From SAR86 cluster bacterium (GTDB taxonomy: Bacteria; Pseudomonadota; Gammaproteobacteria; Magnimaribacterales; AG-339-G14), in NCBI GenBank assembly GCA_028135785.1, contig JAOIHS010000007.1, forward strand, positions 1 through 63,732: 63,732 bases of DNA, in the 5' to 3' direction. This document shows, piece by piece, positions 1-8,566 of the stretch. The notes beneath the pieces were generated by a model. It saw only the letters and a list, made by a program, of their open reading frames with translations. It ran no database searches and had not been told where the DNA came from. Positions within the stretch are counted from its first letter, which is position 1. The number at the start of each line of letters is the position of its first letter. The translations under genes were made by a program, and so were the position numbers.

Positions 1-927
1 TATCATTGATATCAAAGAAGCAAAAAGAATCCAAAAATTTTTGGTTAAATCATTATTTATAGATAAAATAAAGACTGTAAAGATTGCAAAATAATTAAAT
101 AAAACAGAAAAATATTCTTGATTTTCCCATGGGTAGATATGTCCTCCTATAGTCCCAACCAAGAAACTTAAAATGTGATCATTAGAAACTGTTTCGTTGA
201 CGTTTATGAAATTTAAGCTTGTAAAGAGAAAAATTGATGATAGAGGAATCAATGACAGAGTAAAAATTCTTATTAAATAAAACTTATTTTCTCTAAAAAA
301 AGTTAAATTTATTATTAAGTAAATATAAAAAATTGGCAGAATTAATATTGCATGCCCAAGATGTACAAAAACTAATAGTTGAAAATAAATTATGGAATGA
401 AATAATTTGTTATTTAATATTGTGGTAAAAAAAAGACATATTATTCCCAGAGCATAAAAATTCATATCTGGGAAAACCTGAAAAGAAGTTCCAGATCCAA
501 ATAATGCCAGATTATTATTTTGAATGACTAAAGCTAAAGAAATTAAAGTCGCAACTGCCGATAATGAATTTTTGTTTAAGAAAAATTTAGATAAACTGAA
601 AGAACCCAAAACAAATACTATGTTTGCAAAAACCAAGAAAAAATAAGAAGAATAAAATGGATCTATATTGAAGCTAACTTTCAGAATATATTGAACTAGT
701 ACCAAAGGATTGAGATAGCCAAGAGGAGCAAGATGTCTAATTACATCGTCTTGATATAACTCAGGATAAAGAAGAAGATTTGTATTAAAAATGCCTGATG
801 TTGAAGTATCTTGTATAGCTAAAAATCTATTGAAATCACCAATGGCAAGAATAGAAGCTAAAGTAGTAAAAATTACTAAAAGCGGAAAACTTAAACGCTC
901 TATATTAGTTTTAATGTTAGCAACCAA
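1..927 (-). CDS. Polytopic membrane protein, polysaccharide-locus type (3' end outside the window)
   Basis: The minus strand stays open from a TTG at 927-925 to the window edge, giving 309 codons with no stop, so the C-terminus is missing. The protein is strongly hydrophobic with many likely membrane segments, beginning near residues 12-28 and continuing to the edge. I do not recognise a family; large membrane proteins of this look in polysaccharide loci include GT-C type glycosyltransferases and polymerases. The TTG start lies 6 bases after the stop of the Wzz-like gene upstream, and no ATG is available until deep in the protein, so TTG is the only reasonable start. It probably shares a transcript with the wzz-like gene. 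Confidence 0.6.
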   Translation of the reverse strand, partial: MVANIKTNIERLSFPLLVIFTTLASILAIGDFNRFLAIQDTSTSGIFNTNLLLYPELYQDDVIRHLAPLGYLNPLVLVQYILKVSFNIDPFYSSYFFLVFANIVFVLGSFSLSKFFLNKNSLSAVATLISLALVIQNNNLALFGSGTSFQVFPDMNFYALGIICLFFTTILNNKLFHSIIYFQLLVFVHLGHAILILPIFYIYLIINLTFFRENKFYLIRIFTLSLIPLSSIFLFTSLNFINVNETVSNDHILSFLVGTIGGHIYPWENQEYFSVLFNYFAIFTVFILSINNDLTKNFWILFASLISMI

Positions 928-933
928 AAAAAA

Positions 934-1842
934 TTAAAAATCTGAAATTTTCTTATAAAGATTTCTCTTCGAGAAATAAAGGATCAAAACTATTAAAATT
1001 GCTATCAAAAGAGAAACAAAGGTCCCAAGTATTAAAATTAACCTTCTGCTAGGCTCTGAAGGTCTTATTGGTAGGTGCGGGCTATCAACAATAGCGAATG
1101 CAAATTCATCTGTTTTTGCTGCCATTGCTAGAGTCTGAAGATCTGAGGATATTCCTGCAGTGTAAATATCTTTTAATAAAATATAATCAATGTTGGAACT
1201 CTCAAGTCTTAATTGAAAATAGGCCAAAGATTTTTCCGCTTGAGTAATTTCTTTATTTTTTTGATAAGCATTAACATTTTTAATTATTTTTCTATTCCAG
1301 TCCTGAGCAACAAAAGGGGACATATGTTTGGTGCGAATATCAGTAAAGCCTGTTTTATCATTTACAGATACATCCACGCTACCCAGATAAGCTTCATAAG
1401 AATTTTCAAATGAAGGCTTAGAAAGAGAATTCATTATAAAAAATGTCATTTGATTTGTATCGGAATTAAAAGATTTAGAAAACATAAGTTCTTTAAGAAA
1501 ATTAGCATCTTTATAGAGCGTTCTAAAAAAATCTCTTGAGGTTAAATATTTTATTGAAATGCTATATTTATCAGAACTTCTAGATGAAAGCGATACAAGC
1601 CCACCCAAAAGAGAATCTTTCGCACCAGAATTACCATCATAGTTGAATGATTCAGCTTCTGCTAAAACAGAATCAGAATAATAGATTTTAGTAGCAGATA
1701 GAGCGAAATATATAGATAAAATAAAGCCAGCAAGGACAAAAATTAGGATGAATTTTCTTGCTTTACCTAAAACCTCAAACAAATCAATAATTCTTATTTC
1801 AATAAAATCTTTGTTTTTAATTGAATCTTTTGGCTCGTTCAT
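934..1842 (-). CDS. wzz: Wzz-like polysaccharide chain-length determinant
   Basis: Inner-membrane regulator of O-antigen or related polysaccharide chain length in Wzx/Wzy systems. The 302-residue protein has the family layout: a first membrane helix at about residues 31-50, a long periplasmic part, and a second helix at about 268-290. Just before that helix is a proline-rich motif (PHLPIRPSEPSRRLI, from about 255) like the one typical of Wzz proteins. A short basic tail (SKRNLYKK) follows. It is divergent from the plus-strand polysaccharide cluster that starts at 1932, with 89 bases between, and is followed by a membrane-protein gene on the same strand. Length is close to that of Wzz proteins without a cytoplasmic kinase domain. 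Confidence 0.85.
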   Translation of the reverse strand: MNEPKDSIKNKDFIEIRIIDLFEVLGKARKFILIFVLAGFILSIYFALSATKIYYSDSVLAEAESFNYDGNSGAKDSLLGGLVSLSSRSSDKYSISIKYLTSRDFFRTLYKDANFLKELMFSKSFNSDTNQMTFFIMNSLSKPSFENSYEAYLGSVDVSVNDKTGFTDIRTKHMSPFVAQDWNRKIIKNVNAYQKNKEITQAEKSLAYFQLRLESSNIDYILLKDIYTAGISSDLQTLAMAAKTDEFAFAIVDSPHLPIRPSEPSRRLILILGTFVSLLIAILIVLILYFSKRNLYKKISDF

Positions 1843-1884
1843 TTTTTAACTTCATTTTAACAGATATATTGGAGCTGACTTATA

Positions 1885-1895
1885 TATATAATGTT
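1885..1895 (+). promoter_or_regulatory. Possible -10 region in the divergent wzz / polysaccharide-cluster gap
   Basis: The 89-base gap between the two divergent genes contains a TATA-rich run ending in TATAAT (1887-1892), a good -10 match for the plus strand. No convincing -35 box lies at the right distance, and AT richness makes such matches common, so this is a weak call. Confidence 0.25.
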
Positions 1896-1931
1896 ATCAA
1901 TAAACACTTACTAAATTAAATATGTGTCCAA

Positions 1932-2816
1932 ATGATTAAAAGATTATTAAAAAAAATTATCCCACCGTTATTGTTTGATATTTATCTACATCTTAAGATA
2001 AAAAAAATATTTTTTTTATATAAAAAGCATTTTGATAATAACAAAATTTTAAAAAATTCAATGATAAAAAAAAGATGTTTTATATTGGGATCAGGTCATT
2101 CAATAAATGATATCAATATAGAAATACTTAAAAATGAAAATGTAATTTGTCTCAATTCATTAATGCATCATGAAAAATATGATGCGCTCATGAATTCCGA
2201 ACTAGGAAAGAAAATTCATGTGTTCACTCCTTTACATGAATTTAGAGATAAAAAATTGTTAAACGATTATATTTTGGAATTAGAAGCTCCCATACTTGAA
2301 AAAGTTGAGTGTTATTTTGGAATAGATGACTATAAACATAATTATATAAAGGAATTTAGAAAAAATAGCATTACGATAAATAAAAATAAAAAATTCATTC
2401 ACACTAATATTTTTTATGAAAATCGTGACTGCATAGAAGAAGAAGATTATGATTGTTCAAAGACTATTTGGGCGACAAAAAGTAGTTCAAATCTGGCTTT
2501 AATGTTGGCATTGTATATGGGCTTTGAAGAAATTTTTTTATTAGGAGTCGATCATAGCCATATTAATATAAATAGTGTGGATGAAATAAAAGCAGTAAAA
2601 AAAGGTGTCCTAGTAAAGGATGAACAGGATCAATTTAAAAATATATTAAGCAAAGGAAAAGAACATCAATCATCTTTCTTTAAAGACTTAATATCTGTAA
2701 TAAAGCCTATGGAGCTTATAGAAGATAAATTTCCCGGTAAAGTGAAAAACTTATCAAAAATTTCCATATTTGATTGCCATGAAGTCGTTGATATTGATTC
2801 TTTAACTTTTAAATGA
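1932..2816 (+). CDS. DUF115 / MptE-like protein, possible GT42-like sugar transferase
   Basis: First gene of the plus-strand polysaccharide cluster, 294 residues. An N-terminal basic, partly hydrophobic stretch (1-40) precedes a Rossmann-like segment with FILGSGHS (50-57). A second conserved-looking block reads SSSNLALMLALYMGF then IFLLGVDHSH (201-210). This combination (glycine-serine loop near the start, an alanine-rich helix, then LxGxD) is what I know from DUF115/MptE-like proteins. The bacterial sialyltransferase family GT42 has a similar arrangement. Such proteins occur in O-antigen and flagellar glycosylation loci. Function here is unproven; a nonulosonate transferase is possible given the NeuA/NeuB-like genes at 41.6-45.1 kb. 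Its TGA overlaps the ATG of the following broken glycosyltransferase gene. Confidence 0.55.
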   Translation: MIKRLLKKIIPPLLFDIYLHLKIKKIFFLYKKHFDNNKILKNSMIKKRCFILGSGHSINDINIEILKNENVICLNSLMHHEKYDALMNSELGKKIHVFTPLHEFRDKKLLNDYILELEAPILEKVECYFGIDDYKHNYIKEFRKNSITINKNKKFIHTNIFYENRDCIEEEDYDCSKTIWATKSSSNLALMLALYMGFEEIFLLGVDHSHININSVDEIKAVKKGVLVKDEQDQFKNILSKGKEHQSSFFKDLISVIKPMELIEDKFPGKVKNLSKISIFDCHEVVDIDSLTFK

Positions 2817-3036
2817 ACATTCAAACTGAACCTCAAATTTCAATATTACTTACTACTTTTAATTGCCAGAAAGATATAATGCGAACGTTTAAAAGTCATC
2901 TGTGGCAATATTTTATTACTCTATTTGTCTCAGAACTAGAAAGATCTTCTCAAGAAAAATTAATTTGATTTCTATATTTAAAATCATAATAAAAAATTTA
3001 TTAAAAGGCGTAAGCTATAAATTAATAAAAAAATGA
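2813..3036 (+). pseudogene. Collapsed family 2 glycosyltransferase gene
   Basis: An ATG at 2813 overlaps the upstream TGA and opens 51 codons (to the TGA at 2966-2968). Its first part, PQISILLTTFNCQKD, is the typical beginning of a family 2 glycosyltransferase; the rest has no family character. In a different frame the stretch from about 2938 to the TGA at 3034-3036 encodes a basic, hydrophobic tail (ending LLKGVSYKLIKK) like the C-terminal end of such enzymes. That TGA overlaps the ATG of the next gene. The simplest reading is a glycosyltransferase that lost its middle and its frame while both ATGA junctions survived. The first part is clear; assignment of the tail is inference. Confidence 0.6.
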
Positions 3037-3854
3037 AATATCTAAATATAGCCTGCGGAAATACTTTTATTAAAAATAAAAGTTGGACAAATATCGATTT
3101 TTCTTCTAATGATAAATCAATTAAAAAAGTAAATATTTTGAAAGGCCTAGCTTTTGAATCTAATACCTTTGACGTGGTTTATTCTTCTCATTTTGTTGAG
3201 CACATTCCAAATGATCAATTACCTAGTTTCTTAAAAGAATGTAAAAGAGTTCTGAAACCCGGCGGAATTATTAGAATAGTAACTCCAGATTTTAATTTTC
3301 TATGCTCTGAGTACTTAAAAAACTATCAGAATAATTACTTTAAAAAATCAGATTTTATAAATGCTCTCATGATTGATCAATGCGTCAGAAGAAAAAGGGG
3401 AGGATTGTTGCAAAAGCAATTAGAAGAAATTTTGAATGGAGACGATGAAGAATTTAAAAAATATGTTCTAGAAATAATAGGAAATGAAAGCATGAATTTC
3501 GTAAATAAATTACAAAGCAAAAGAGGGTTAAACATTTTTTTTAAAAGAATTCTTTCTAATCCTTATTTAATTTTTGATGCAATAGATTTGGCTAGAAATC
3601 ATTTTTTATCATTATTTTTCTCGAAAGGATTTAGAGATCAAAATATATCTTTTGCGGCAAAGGGAGAAAAGCATACTTGGCTTTATGACTTTGAAAGCTT
3701 AAAAAACCAACTAGATCGCTTAAACTTTAAAAAAATAGAAAAGAAAACATATTGTTCTTCGCATTTTACCGAAAATATATTTAAAGACTTAGATGAGTTT
3801 GAAGGTAGACCCAGAAAAGGTACTCACCAGTTTTTTCTAGAAGCCCTAAAGTAG
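3033..3854 (+). CDS. Class I SAM-dependent methyltransferase
   Basis: 273 residues. The start YLNIACG (3-9) is the SAM-binding motif I of class I methyltransferases in a shortened form, and FDVVYSSHFVEHI (46-58) followed by LKPGGIIRIVTPDF (74-87) are motifs II and III of the Methyltransf_11 type. The C-terminal half (about 100-273) is basic and aromatic and is not a domain I can name. Small proteins of this type in polysaccharide clusters methylate sugars or act beside glycosyltransferases; the substrate cannot be read from sequence. It starts within the remnant of the broken glycosyltransferase (ATGA junction at 3033-3036) and is 2 bases ahead of the next gene, so it is cotranscribed. Confidence 0.8.
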   Translation: MKYLNIACGNTFIKNKSWTNIDFSSNDKSIKKVNILKGLAFESNTFDVVYSSHFVEHIPNDQLPSFLKECKRVLKPGGIIRIVTPDFNFLCSEYLKNYQNNYFKKSDFINALMIDQCVRRKRGGLLQKQLEEILNGDDEEFKKYVLEIIGNESMNFVNKLQSKRGLNIFFKRILSNPYLIFDAIDLARNHFLSLFFSKGFRDQNISFAAKGEKHTWLYDFESLKNQLDRLNFKKIEKKTYCSSHFTENIFKDLDEFEGRPRKGTHQFFLEALK

Positions 3855-3856
3855 AT

Positions 3857-4978
3857 ATGAAAATTTTACATCAATTTAAGGATTTACTCAGAGAGTTCTA
3901 TGTTAATCATTCTATGCCTATGAATGTGTATGAATCTAACTCAAAAAGAGTTCTAATTTCTTATATAAAATCTCCTTTTTATTTAAAAAAAAATGTCATA
4001 TCTCACAGTAACTTTATCGAATCTAAAATAATTGCTAAGACATTCAAAGAGTTGGGTTATTCAGTTGATGTTGTAGATTATAGGTGTAAAAGGAAAATTA
4101 ATTACGATAGATATACCATCGTCTTTGGTTTTGGATTGCCTTTTCATAGTGCCCTTTCTCATCCAGGCTTGACTAAAATTTGTTATTTAACTGGTTCAAA
4201 TCCTAATTTTTCAAATTTAAGAGAGGCACAAAGAATAGAAGAATTTAATAAGAAAAATAATAAAAGGTTGCTACCAAGGAGAGAAGCATATTGGCCTTGG
4301 ATGCATGCAGCCATAAATTCAGATTTTCTGATAGTTACGGGTAATGATTTTAGTAAATCCACATACGAAAAGATTAAAGACAATGTGATTAAAATATCCG
4401 TACCATTTATACCTTCCAAGAATATTATTTCAGAAAAAAATAGTAATGGATTTCTTTGGTTTGGTGGAGCAGGAGCTCTTTTTAAAGGATTGGATCTTAC
4501 TTTGGATGCATTTAAAGAGTTAGATGAAGATTTTACTCTTGATATATGCGGTCCAATAGAAAATGAGAAGGATTTTATGGAATTCTATTCGGATGAAATT
4601 GAAAAAAACGAAAAAATAAAATTTCATGGCATGGTTGACGTATCTTCTGAAAAAATGAAAGAGTTGTTAAGTAAAAATAAATTCGTAATTCTTCCTTCTT
4701 GCTCGGAAGGAGGAGCTTCATCTGTTTTGACATGCATGAACTTAGGTTTAATACCTATAGTTACTAAAGAATGTAGCCTTGATTTGGAAGAGTTTGGTTT
4801 TGTTATTGAAGAATTAACTAAAGATGCGGTCTTAAAATCTATGAAAATCGCGTCTAAAATATCTGAAGAAGAAAAATGTATTCAGCAAAAAAAAATGAAA
4901 AGCTTTTTATCAAGAAATCATTCAGAAGATTCTATAACTATCAAATTTAAAAAAATTATTCAAGAAATAGCCCCTTAA
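3857..4978 (+). CDS. Glycosyltransferase, GT4-like (GT-B fold)
   Basis: 373 residues. The C-terminal Rossmann domain is recognisable: LWFGGAGALFKGLDL (200-214), where other GT4 enzymes have a glycine-rich loop with a K for phosphate binding, and ILPSCSEGGASSVLTCMNLG (278-297), a version of the EX7E nucleotide-sugar motif in which the acidic residue sits in SEGG. The N-terminal domain (30-180) is more divergent. It should transfer a sugar from a nucleotide donor onto the growing lipid-linked repeat unit at the cytoplasmic face. It follows the methyltransferase by 2 bases. Donor and linkage are unknown. Confidence 0.75.
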   Translation: MKILHQFKDLLREFYVNHSMPMNVYESNSKRVLISYIKSPFYLKKNVISHSNFIESKIIAKTFKELGYSVDVVDYRCKRKINYDRYTIVFGFGLPFHSALSHPGLTKICYLTGSNPNFSNLREAQRIEEFNKKNNKRLLPRREAYWPWMHAAINSDFLIVTGNDFSKSTYEKIKDNVIKISVPFIPSKNIISEKNSNGFLWFGGAGALFKGLDLTLDAFKELDEDFTLDICGPIENEKDFMEFYSDEIEKNEKIKFHGMVDVSSEKMKELLSKNKFVILPSCSEGGASSVLTCMNLGLIPIVTKECSLDLEEFGFVIEELTKDAVLKSMKIASKISEEEKCIQQKKMKSFLSRNHSEDSITIKFKKIIQEIAP

Positions 4979-5018
4979 GGACTTAAAATCAAGGATATTT
5001 ATTAATAAAAGGTTTAGA

Positions 5019-5051
5019 ATGCGTTTTTTAATCTATAGAGAGATTCCTTGA
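5019..5051 (+). other. Ten-codon reading frame before the C-methyltransferase
   Basis: AAAAGG (5007-5012) precedes ATG (5019) by 6 bases; the frame reads MRFLIYREIP and its TGA (5049-5051) overlaps the TTG start of the next gene (TTGA). It may act as a translational lead-in for the rare TTG, or be what is left of another gene. Not shown to be translated. Confidence 0.3.
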
Positions 5052-6262
5052 AAGTTAACCAGTGTAGATCTTGTAAAAGCGATCGATTAAAAAAAATTAT
5101 TGATTTAGGAGAGCATCCTCCTGCCGACACTTTTATTCCAGAAAAATTTAAAGGTATAGATCTTCCTTCATACCCACTTCAGTTGTCTATGTGCCTTGAA
5201 TGTAATCATGTATTCACAAGTTTTTATGTTTCCCCGGAAGAAAGATATCAAAGATATGAATATAGTTATGATTCTTCAAATTCTGTCGTGTCTGAAGGTC
5301 ACTTCAAGTCGTTTTCAGATTCTGTTTTAGAGTATTTACCCTTTAAAGAGGATTCACTTATTATCGATATAGGAAGTAACGTGGGGACTTTATTAAGCAA
5401 ATTCTTCGAAAGGGGGTTTGCAAATATTTTAGGAATAGAGCCATCAAAAAATATTTCAGATATTGCCTTAAAAAAAGGTATAAAAACAATAAATAAATTT
5501 TTTAATAAAGATTTAAAACATCATATTAATTTTCAAGATAAAGCCGATTGCATTTTAAGTGCTAATGTTTTTAATCACACAGACGACATAAGAGAGGTAT
5601 TAGATCTAGTTACAGAATTATTATCTGAAGATGGTTTGCTTGTATTTGAGGTGCCCTATTTATTGGATTTAATAAAACAAAACGCATTTGACACAATTTA
5701 TCATGAGCATGTTCATTATTTTAGCGTTAAATCTTTAAAAGTTATTTTAAATCAATATGGGTTGGAGATTGTTAAACTGGAAAATATAGACTATATGTGT
5801 GGATCGTTGAGAGTTTATTGTCAAAAATTTTCGAAAGAAATAAAAGAAGATTCTCAAGTTAATATAGCTATAAAAAATGAAAATCTATTCGGTTTGTTTG
5901 ATATCGAGACTTATGAGAGTTTTATGAAAAATATTTTTACTATGAAAAAAGAATTAAAAAAAGATATATCAAATATTCTTTTAGAAGGAGGTAAAATAGT
6001 CGGAGTGGGGGCCGCAACAAAAGGTAATACTTTATTAAATTTCTGTGATTTGAATGAAACTTCTATTTCATATTTAGTTGATACTTCAAATTTAAAAATA
6101 GGTAAATTTGCTCCTGGATCTATGATTCCTATTAAGCATGATGATGAAATAGAAGAGGAGGTTACTCACTTACTTATCTTGCCATGGAATATCTCAGAAT
6201 ATCTAGTTAAAAAATTAAGCTTCCTAGAAAAAAAGTTTTTAATTCCTCAACTAAAAAAATAA
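5048..6262 (+). CDS. NDP-sugar C-methyltransferase family protein
   Basis: 404 residues with the three-part layout of the TylC3/NovU-type sugar C-methyltransferases: an N-terminal zinc finger (C6, C9, C49, C52), a central SAM domain with IIDIGSNVGTLL (105-116), and a C-terminal NAD-like domain with GGKIVGVGAATKGNTLL near residue 315. The HEHVHYFS segment (219-226) corresponds to the family's conserved HEHxxYF active-site motif. It would add a methyl group at a ring carbon of a keto-sugar nucleotide, giving a branched sugar. The start is TTG (5048) and overlaps the stop of a ten-codon reading frame (TTGA). The gene is 1 base ahead of a cupin gene and is part of a sugar-modification block with the aminotransferase after it. 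Confidence 0.82.
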   Translation: MKVNQCRSCKSDRLKKIIDLGEHPPADTFIPEKFKGIDLPSYPLQLSMCLECNHVFTSFYVSPEERYQRYEYSYDSSNSVVSEGHFKSFSDSVLEYLPFKEDSLIIDIGSNVGTLLSKFFERGFANILGIEPSKNISDIALKKGIKTINKFFNKDLKHHINFQDKADCILSANVFNHTDDIREVLDLVTELLSEDGLLVFEVPYLLDLIKQNAFDTIYHEHVHYFSVKSLKVILNQYGLEIVKLENIDYMCGSLRVYCQKFSKEIKEDSQVNIAIKNENLFGLFDIETYESFMKNIFTMKKELKKDISNILLEGGKIVGVGAATKGNTLLNFCDLNETSISYLVDTSNLKIGKFAPGSMIPIKHDDEIEEEVTHLLILPWNISEYLVKKLSFLEKKFLIPQLKK

Positions 6263-6263
6263 T

Positions 6264-6656
6264 ATGAAAAAAATAATAAAACCAGTTTTCTCGGATGATA
6301 GAGGAGACATAATTGATATTCTTGCAGGTATTGAGATAGATGCTGTAACTTTGATAACTTTTACTAAAGGTGCCGTTAGGGCAAACCACTATCACAAAGA
6401 AACAACTCAATGGAATTACGTTTTAAAAGGGGAGGTGAGGTATGTATCAAAAAAACCAAATGAGGATGCAGTTGAAGAATTTTTAACTAAAGGAGATTTT
6501 GTTTGTAGCGAACCCTTTCAATCTCATGCCTTTGAAGGAAATGAAGACTCTAATCTTCTTATTCTAACCAAAGGTCCTAGAGCCGGAAAAGATTATGAAA
6601 GTGATACCTATAGACTAGAGGTTCCTTTGATAAAATATAAAGAAAAAGGTCTATGA
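6264..6656 (+). CDS. Cupin-domain sugar-nucleotide enzyme (epimerase/isomerase-like)
   Basis: 130-residue single-domain cupin. The metal-site motif is visible as ANHYHKETTQWNYVLKGEV (about 38-56), with a second cupin strand around SEPFQSHAFEG (77-87). Small cupins of this kind (WxcM/FdtA-like or RmlC-like) act on keto-sugar nucleotides as isomerases or epimerases, or assist their neighbours. It lies between the C-methyltransferase (1 base upstream) and the aminotransferase (overlap of 4 bases, ATGA), so a role on the same intermediate is likely. Exact reaction unknown. Confidence 0.7.
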   Translation: MKKIIKPVFSDDRGDIIDILAGIEIDAVTLITFTKGAVRANHYHKETTQWNYVLKGEVRYVSKKPNEDAVEEFLTKGDFVCSEPFQSHAFEGNEDSNLLILTKGPRAGKDYESDTYRLEVPLIKYKEKGL

Positions 6657-7783
6657 AAGTTCCTGTTTCAAAGCCATTATTCAGTGAGTTAGCTAAAGAG
6701 AATATCTTGGATGCATTAAATGATAAGGCTATCTCTGGATTATTTGGAAAATATATTCCTGAATTTGAAGAAAGTTTCGCAGAATTTTGCGGCTCCAAAT
6801 ATGCTATTTCCTGTAGTAGCGGAACGGCGGCAATTCATCTACCTTTAGCTGCTTATGGATTAAAAAAAGGTGATGAAGTTCTAGTTTCTTCGCTTACTAA
6901 TATGGCAACGTTTTTTGCGGTGATGTATACAGGTGCCACTCCTATTCCTGTAGATATAGACTTAGATACTTTAAATATGAATATAGACGATTTAAATAAA
7001 AAAATTAATGATAAAACCAAAGCAATTCTTGTAGTTCATTTATTTGGTCATCCAGTAGATATGAACTTGATAATGAAAGTTGCGGAAGATAGAAATATCC
7101 CTATATTTGAAGACTGCGCTGAATCACATGGGGCAGAATATTTGGGTCAGAAAGTTGGAAGTTTTGGAACTGCTGGAAGTTTTAGTTTTTTTGCTAATAA
7201 AATTTTAACTTCTGGAGAAGGGGGGATAGTTACTACAAATGATTCTCAATTGAACGATAAAATTAGGAATATTAAATCTCTTGCTTTTGGAGATGAGGAT
7301 AAATTTCAACACAAAGATATTGGATTTAACTACAGATTTACTAATCTTCAAGCAGCTTTAGCGTGTGAGCAAGTTAAAAATGCAGATTTTTTGGTTAATA
7401 AGAGAATAGAAATAGCGAATTTTTATAATGAAGAGTTCAAAAATTATTCAGATGTGATAAATCTGCCACAGCAAAAAAACTACGCAAAAAATGTCTATTG
7501 GATGTACCACATGGTTTTAAATCCTAATGAAAAGCTATTTAACTCAAGACAAGAAATTTGTGACAGATTGGGTGAAAAAGGAATAGAGACTCGATCAGGA
7601 TTTGTTCCCTTTAACTTGCAACAAATTTTTATTAAAAAAGGAATGACTAGACCTGAAGATTGCCCTAATGCTTCCTTAACTGCTAAAGCATCGTTCTATA
7701 TTCCAACAGGGCCTGATATTTCTTCTGAAGAATTAGATTATGTATCTACTAATTTTAAAATGATACTCGATAGCCTCTTGTAA
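6653..7783 (+). CDS. DegT/DnrJ/EryC1 sugar aminotransferase, perosamine-synthase (RfbE)-like
   Basis: 376 residues, PLP-dependent, fold type I. The Schiff-base lysine is K183 in SFSFFANKILTSGEGG; D154 in IFEDCAESHG binds the pyridine nitrogen; SCSSGTAAIHL (53-63) is the phosphate-binding loop. Blocks such as SGTAAIHL, YTGATPIPVD and HLFGHPVDM resemble GDP-perosamine synthase (RfbE), which aminates GDP-4-keto-6-deoxymannose, the product of Gmd. A gmd gene lies 2 kb downstream, which supports but does not prove GDP-perosamine or a C-methylated relative as product. Its ATG overlaps the cupin stop (ATGA). Confidence 0.83.
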   Translation: MKVPVSKPLFSELAKENILDALNDKAISGLFGKYIPEFEESFAEFCGSKYAISCSSGTAAIHLPLAAYGLKKGDEVLVSSLTNMATFFAVMYTGATPIPVDIDLDTLNMNIDDLNKKINDKTKAILVVHLFGHPVDMNLIMKVAEDRNIPIFEDCAESHGAEYLGQKVGSFGTAGSFSFFANKILTSGEGGIVTTNDSQLNDKIRNIKSLAFGDEDKFQHKDIGFNYRFTNLQAALACEQVKNADFLVNKRIEIANFYNEEFKNYSDVINLPQQKNYAKNVYWMYHMVLNPNEKLFNSRQEICDRLGEKGIETRSGFVPFNLQQIFIKKGMTRPEDCPNASLTAKASFYIPTGPDISSEELDYVSTNFKMILDSLL

Positions 7784-7784
7784 A

Positions 7785-8561
7785 ATGCAAAAAGAGATGA
7801 AATTTGCAAAATATGCCTCTTTTTATGACCTTTTGTATTTAGATAAGGATTATCAAAAAGAAATAAATTTTATTAATAATTTACTTCAAAAATTTTCTAA
7901 ATCTAATACTCAAATAATATTAGATGTAGGATGTGGAACGGGTCTTCACGCTATTGAGTTAAAAAAATTAGGTTACGATGTAGCAGGAAGTGATATATCT
8001 GCAGAAATGGTAACTATCGCTAGAGCTAACGCTAGTATAAAAGGTTTAGAGATAGACTTTTATGAAGAGTCTTTTCAGAATATTGATAGGATCGAGAAAA
8101 AATACGATGCAATCCTGACTATGTTTTCATCTATAAATTATTTAGTTTTAAAAAAAGACTTAGATAAATTCTTCAAAAATATACATGCAATGCTAAATAA
8201 AAATGGAGTCTTTATATTTGATTTTTGGAATGGAGATTCAGTTATTAAAAATTATTCTCCCACAAGAAAAAAAACTGGATCAAAGGGAAATCAAAGAATC
8301 GAAAGAGTATCTCAAACAAAGATTGATCAAAAAATTCAAAGTGTCGATCTAAGATTTGATTTTAAAATTTTTGAGAATGAAAAAAAGGTAGATGACTTTT
8401 CAGAATTTCACAAGCTAAGATATTTTTTTCAAGAGGAACTAAAAAGTTTTTTGAATGATAATGACTTAGAGCTGATATTTTCATGCCCTTTTATGGAACC
8501 TAATAATCAAATAGACGAAGATACATGGAATGTCACTTTTGTTTGTAAAAAGAATAATTAA
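7785..8561 (+). CDS. Class I SAM-dependent methyltransferase
   Basis: 258 residues. FAKYASFYDLLYLDKDY (7-23) is the start typical of this small-molecule methyltransferase family; IILDVGCGTGLHAIEL (44-59) is SAM motif I; GSDISAEMV the acidic loop; YDAILTMFSSINYL (about 106-119) motif II. A beta-rich segment after residue 160 replaces part of the core, as in dTDP-amino-sugar N-methyltransferases of the DesVI/TylM1 type. Placed directly after the aminotransferase (1 base gap), N-methylation of the newly made amino sugar is a reasonable guess. Not specific enough to name. Confidence 0.75.
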   Translation: MQKEMKFAKYASFYDLLYLDKDYQKEINFINNLLQKFSKSNTQIILDVGCGTGLHAIELKKLGYDVAGSDISAEMVTIARANASIKGLEIDFYEESFQNIDRIEKKYDAILTMFSSINYLVLKKDLDKFFKNIHAMLNKNGVFIFDFWNGDSVIKNYSPTRKKTGSKGNQRIERVSQTKIDQKIQSVDLRFDFKIFENEKKVDDFSEFHKLRYFFQEELKSFLNDNDLELIFSCPFMEPNNQIDEDTWNVTFVCKKNN

Positions 8562-8566
8562 TTAAA

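Noticed and set aside
1213-1413. Plus-strand open frame opposite wzz
   Set aside because: Lies wholly inside the wzz-like gene and has no family or start-site support.
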